From Eubacteriales bacterium (lineage in GTDB: Bacteria; Bacillota; Clostridia; Lachnospirales; Lachnospiraceae): a stretch of DNA of 32,983 nt. Both the position numbers and the translations under genes were made by a program. The stretch is taken from the NCBI GenBank assembly GCA_030526715.1, contig JAUNCG010000025.1, forward strand, positions 1-32,983. Direction: 5' to 3'. Positions 32,441 through 32,983 of the stretch are shown here, in pieces. Below the pieces are notes generated by a model. That model made no database searches, was not told where the DNA came from, and saw only the letters and a list, made by a program, of their open reading frames with translations. Each line of letters starts with the position of its first letter. Position 1 is the stretch's first letter.

Positions 32441-32983
32441 ATGGCAGACAGAAAAAAAACGACAGGCCTGATCCACATCTACTGTGGCAACGGCAAGGGG
32501 AAGACGACTACGGGCATGGGGCTGTGTACCCGTGCGGCGGGATATGGCTATAAGGTGCTGATCTATCAGTTCATGAAGGATAATAAGACCAGCGAGCGGA
32601 AGATTCTGGAGCAGGTATCGAACGTGACGTGGATCGACGGACTTGCGCAGGAAAAGTTCAGCTTTCAGATGACGGAAGAAGAAAAAAAACAGCGAAGAGC
32701 CTTTTATGCGGAGCAGCTCAAGAATGTGACCGAGCTGGCAGCCCGGGAGGACTATGACGTGCTCTTCCTTGACGAAGTGATCTACACGATACGAGCCGGG
32801 CTTCTGGAAGAAGCGCTGGTGACGGAGTTTCTGGATCACAAGCCGGAAAAGCTGGAGGTCATTATGACCGGACAGGAGCCGGGCGAAGCTCTTATAGAGC
32901 GGGCAGACTATGTATCGGAGATCTGTATGCGCAAGCACCCGTTTCAGCAGGGGATTCCGGCACGTCCGGGAATCGAGCGTTGA
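32441..32983 (+). CDS. cobO: Corrinoid (cob(I)alamin) adenosyltransferase, CobO/BtuR family
   Basis: Transfers the adenosyl group of ATP to cob(I)alamin or cobinamide to form the coenzyme. The 180 residues contain the unusual P-loop of the family, GNGKGKTT (16-23), with TGMGLCTRAAGYGYKVL after it. The Walker-B-like DVLFLDEV, the later IMTGQEPGEALIERADYVSE block and the terminal MRKHPFQQGIPARPGIE complete the protein, and the stop codon is the last base triplet of the window. A GGAGGT site lies before the ATG. This implies use of B12 in the organism, but no B12 riboswitch precedes it. Confidence 0.95.
   Translation: MADRKKTTGLIHIYCGNGKGKTTTGMGLCTRAAGYGYKVLIYQFMKDNKTSERKILEQVSNVTWIDGLAQEKFSFQMTEEEKKQRRAFYAEQLKNVTELAAREDYDVLFLDEVIYTIRAGLLEEALVTEFLDHKPEKLEVIMTGQEPGEALIERADYVSEICMRKHPFQQGIPARPGIER

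Noticed and set aside
32243..32938. A 231-residue minus-strand ORF across tadA and cobO
   Set aside because: It spans two recognised genes on the other strand and shows no family features.

Overview
The window looks like a chromosome segment of an anaerobic Clostridia species, most likely Lachnospiraceae. The reasons are strong AGGAGG ribosome binding sites, sigma-A promoters (two with perfect TTGACA-N17-TATAAT), a Flp1-type Tad pilus locus with DUF5702 and DUF6382/FHA partners, a cytoplasmic sugar-binding-type receptor fused to GGDEF, and housekeeping genes of Firmicutes type. No taxon was confirmed by a search. There is no rRNA, tRNA, CRISPR array or intact insertion sequence that I could see.

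Bases 1-2172 are a decayed, AT-richer mobile-element scar. It holds the tail of an unknown gene, a hairpin terminator, a Fic gene missing its N-terminus, a short unrecognised coding relic, and the C-terminal part of a conjugative-element relaxase on the minus strand. The relaxase has an in-frame amber codon and its 5' end stops within a few bases of the xpt stop codon. The core chromosome starts there.

Bases 2175-12270 are core metabolism. xpt and an aroE-like gene (minus) diverge from an operon of an Ldh-family oxidoreductase, a tRNA-dihydrouridine synthase and thymidine kinase. A minus-strand run follows: MATE transporter, Staphylococcus-nuclease-like protein, ybaK and dgt. It diverges from an M18 aminopeptidase gene whose leader carries an extended -10 promoter, a 13-bp direct repeat and a small upstream ORF.

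Bases 12246-24240 form the most distinctive part. A PBP1-GGDEF diguanylate cyclase gene diverges from a ten-gene Tad/Flp pilus operon: CpaE-like ATPase, CpaF/TadA ATPase, TadB, TadC, Flp1-like pilin, DUF5702 protein, a TadE-like protein with a Cys/His tail, an A24 prepilin peptidase, a second TadE-like protein, and a DUF6382-FHA protein. The operon has a consensus promoter and a structured leader of about 185 nt. Three membrane proteins carry unusual additions: an Ig-like outside domain inserted in TadC, a duplicated H-x4-C/CxxC module on a TadE-like pseudopilin, and an Arg/Glu tandem repeat before the FHA domain. The assembly suggests a c-di-GMP- or phosphorylation-tuned surface pilus, but that control is inferred.

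Bases 24380-32983 return to core functions: mtnN, an unrecognised membrane protein, pgi, a D-2-hydroxyacid dehydrogenase coupled to glpK, a convergent serine hydrolase of beta-lactamase fold with an overlapping 88-residue gene, and then tRNA adenosine deaminase and corrinoid adenosyltransferase.
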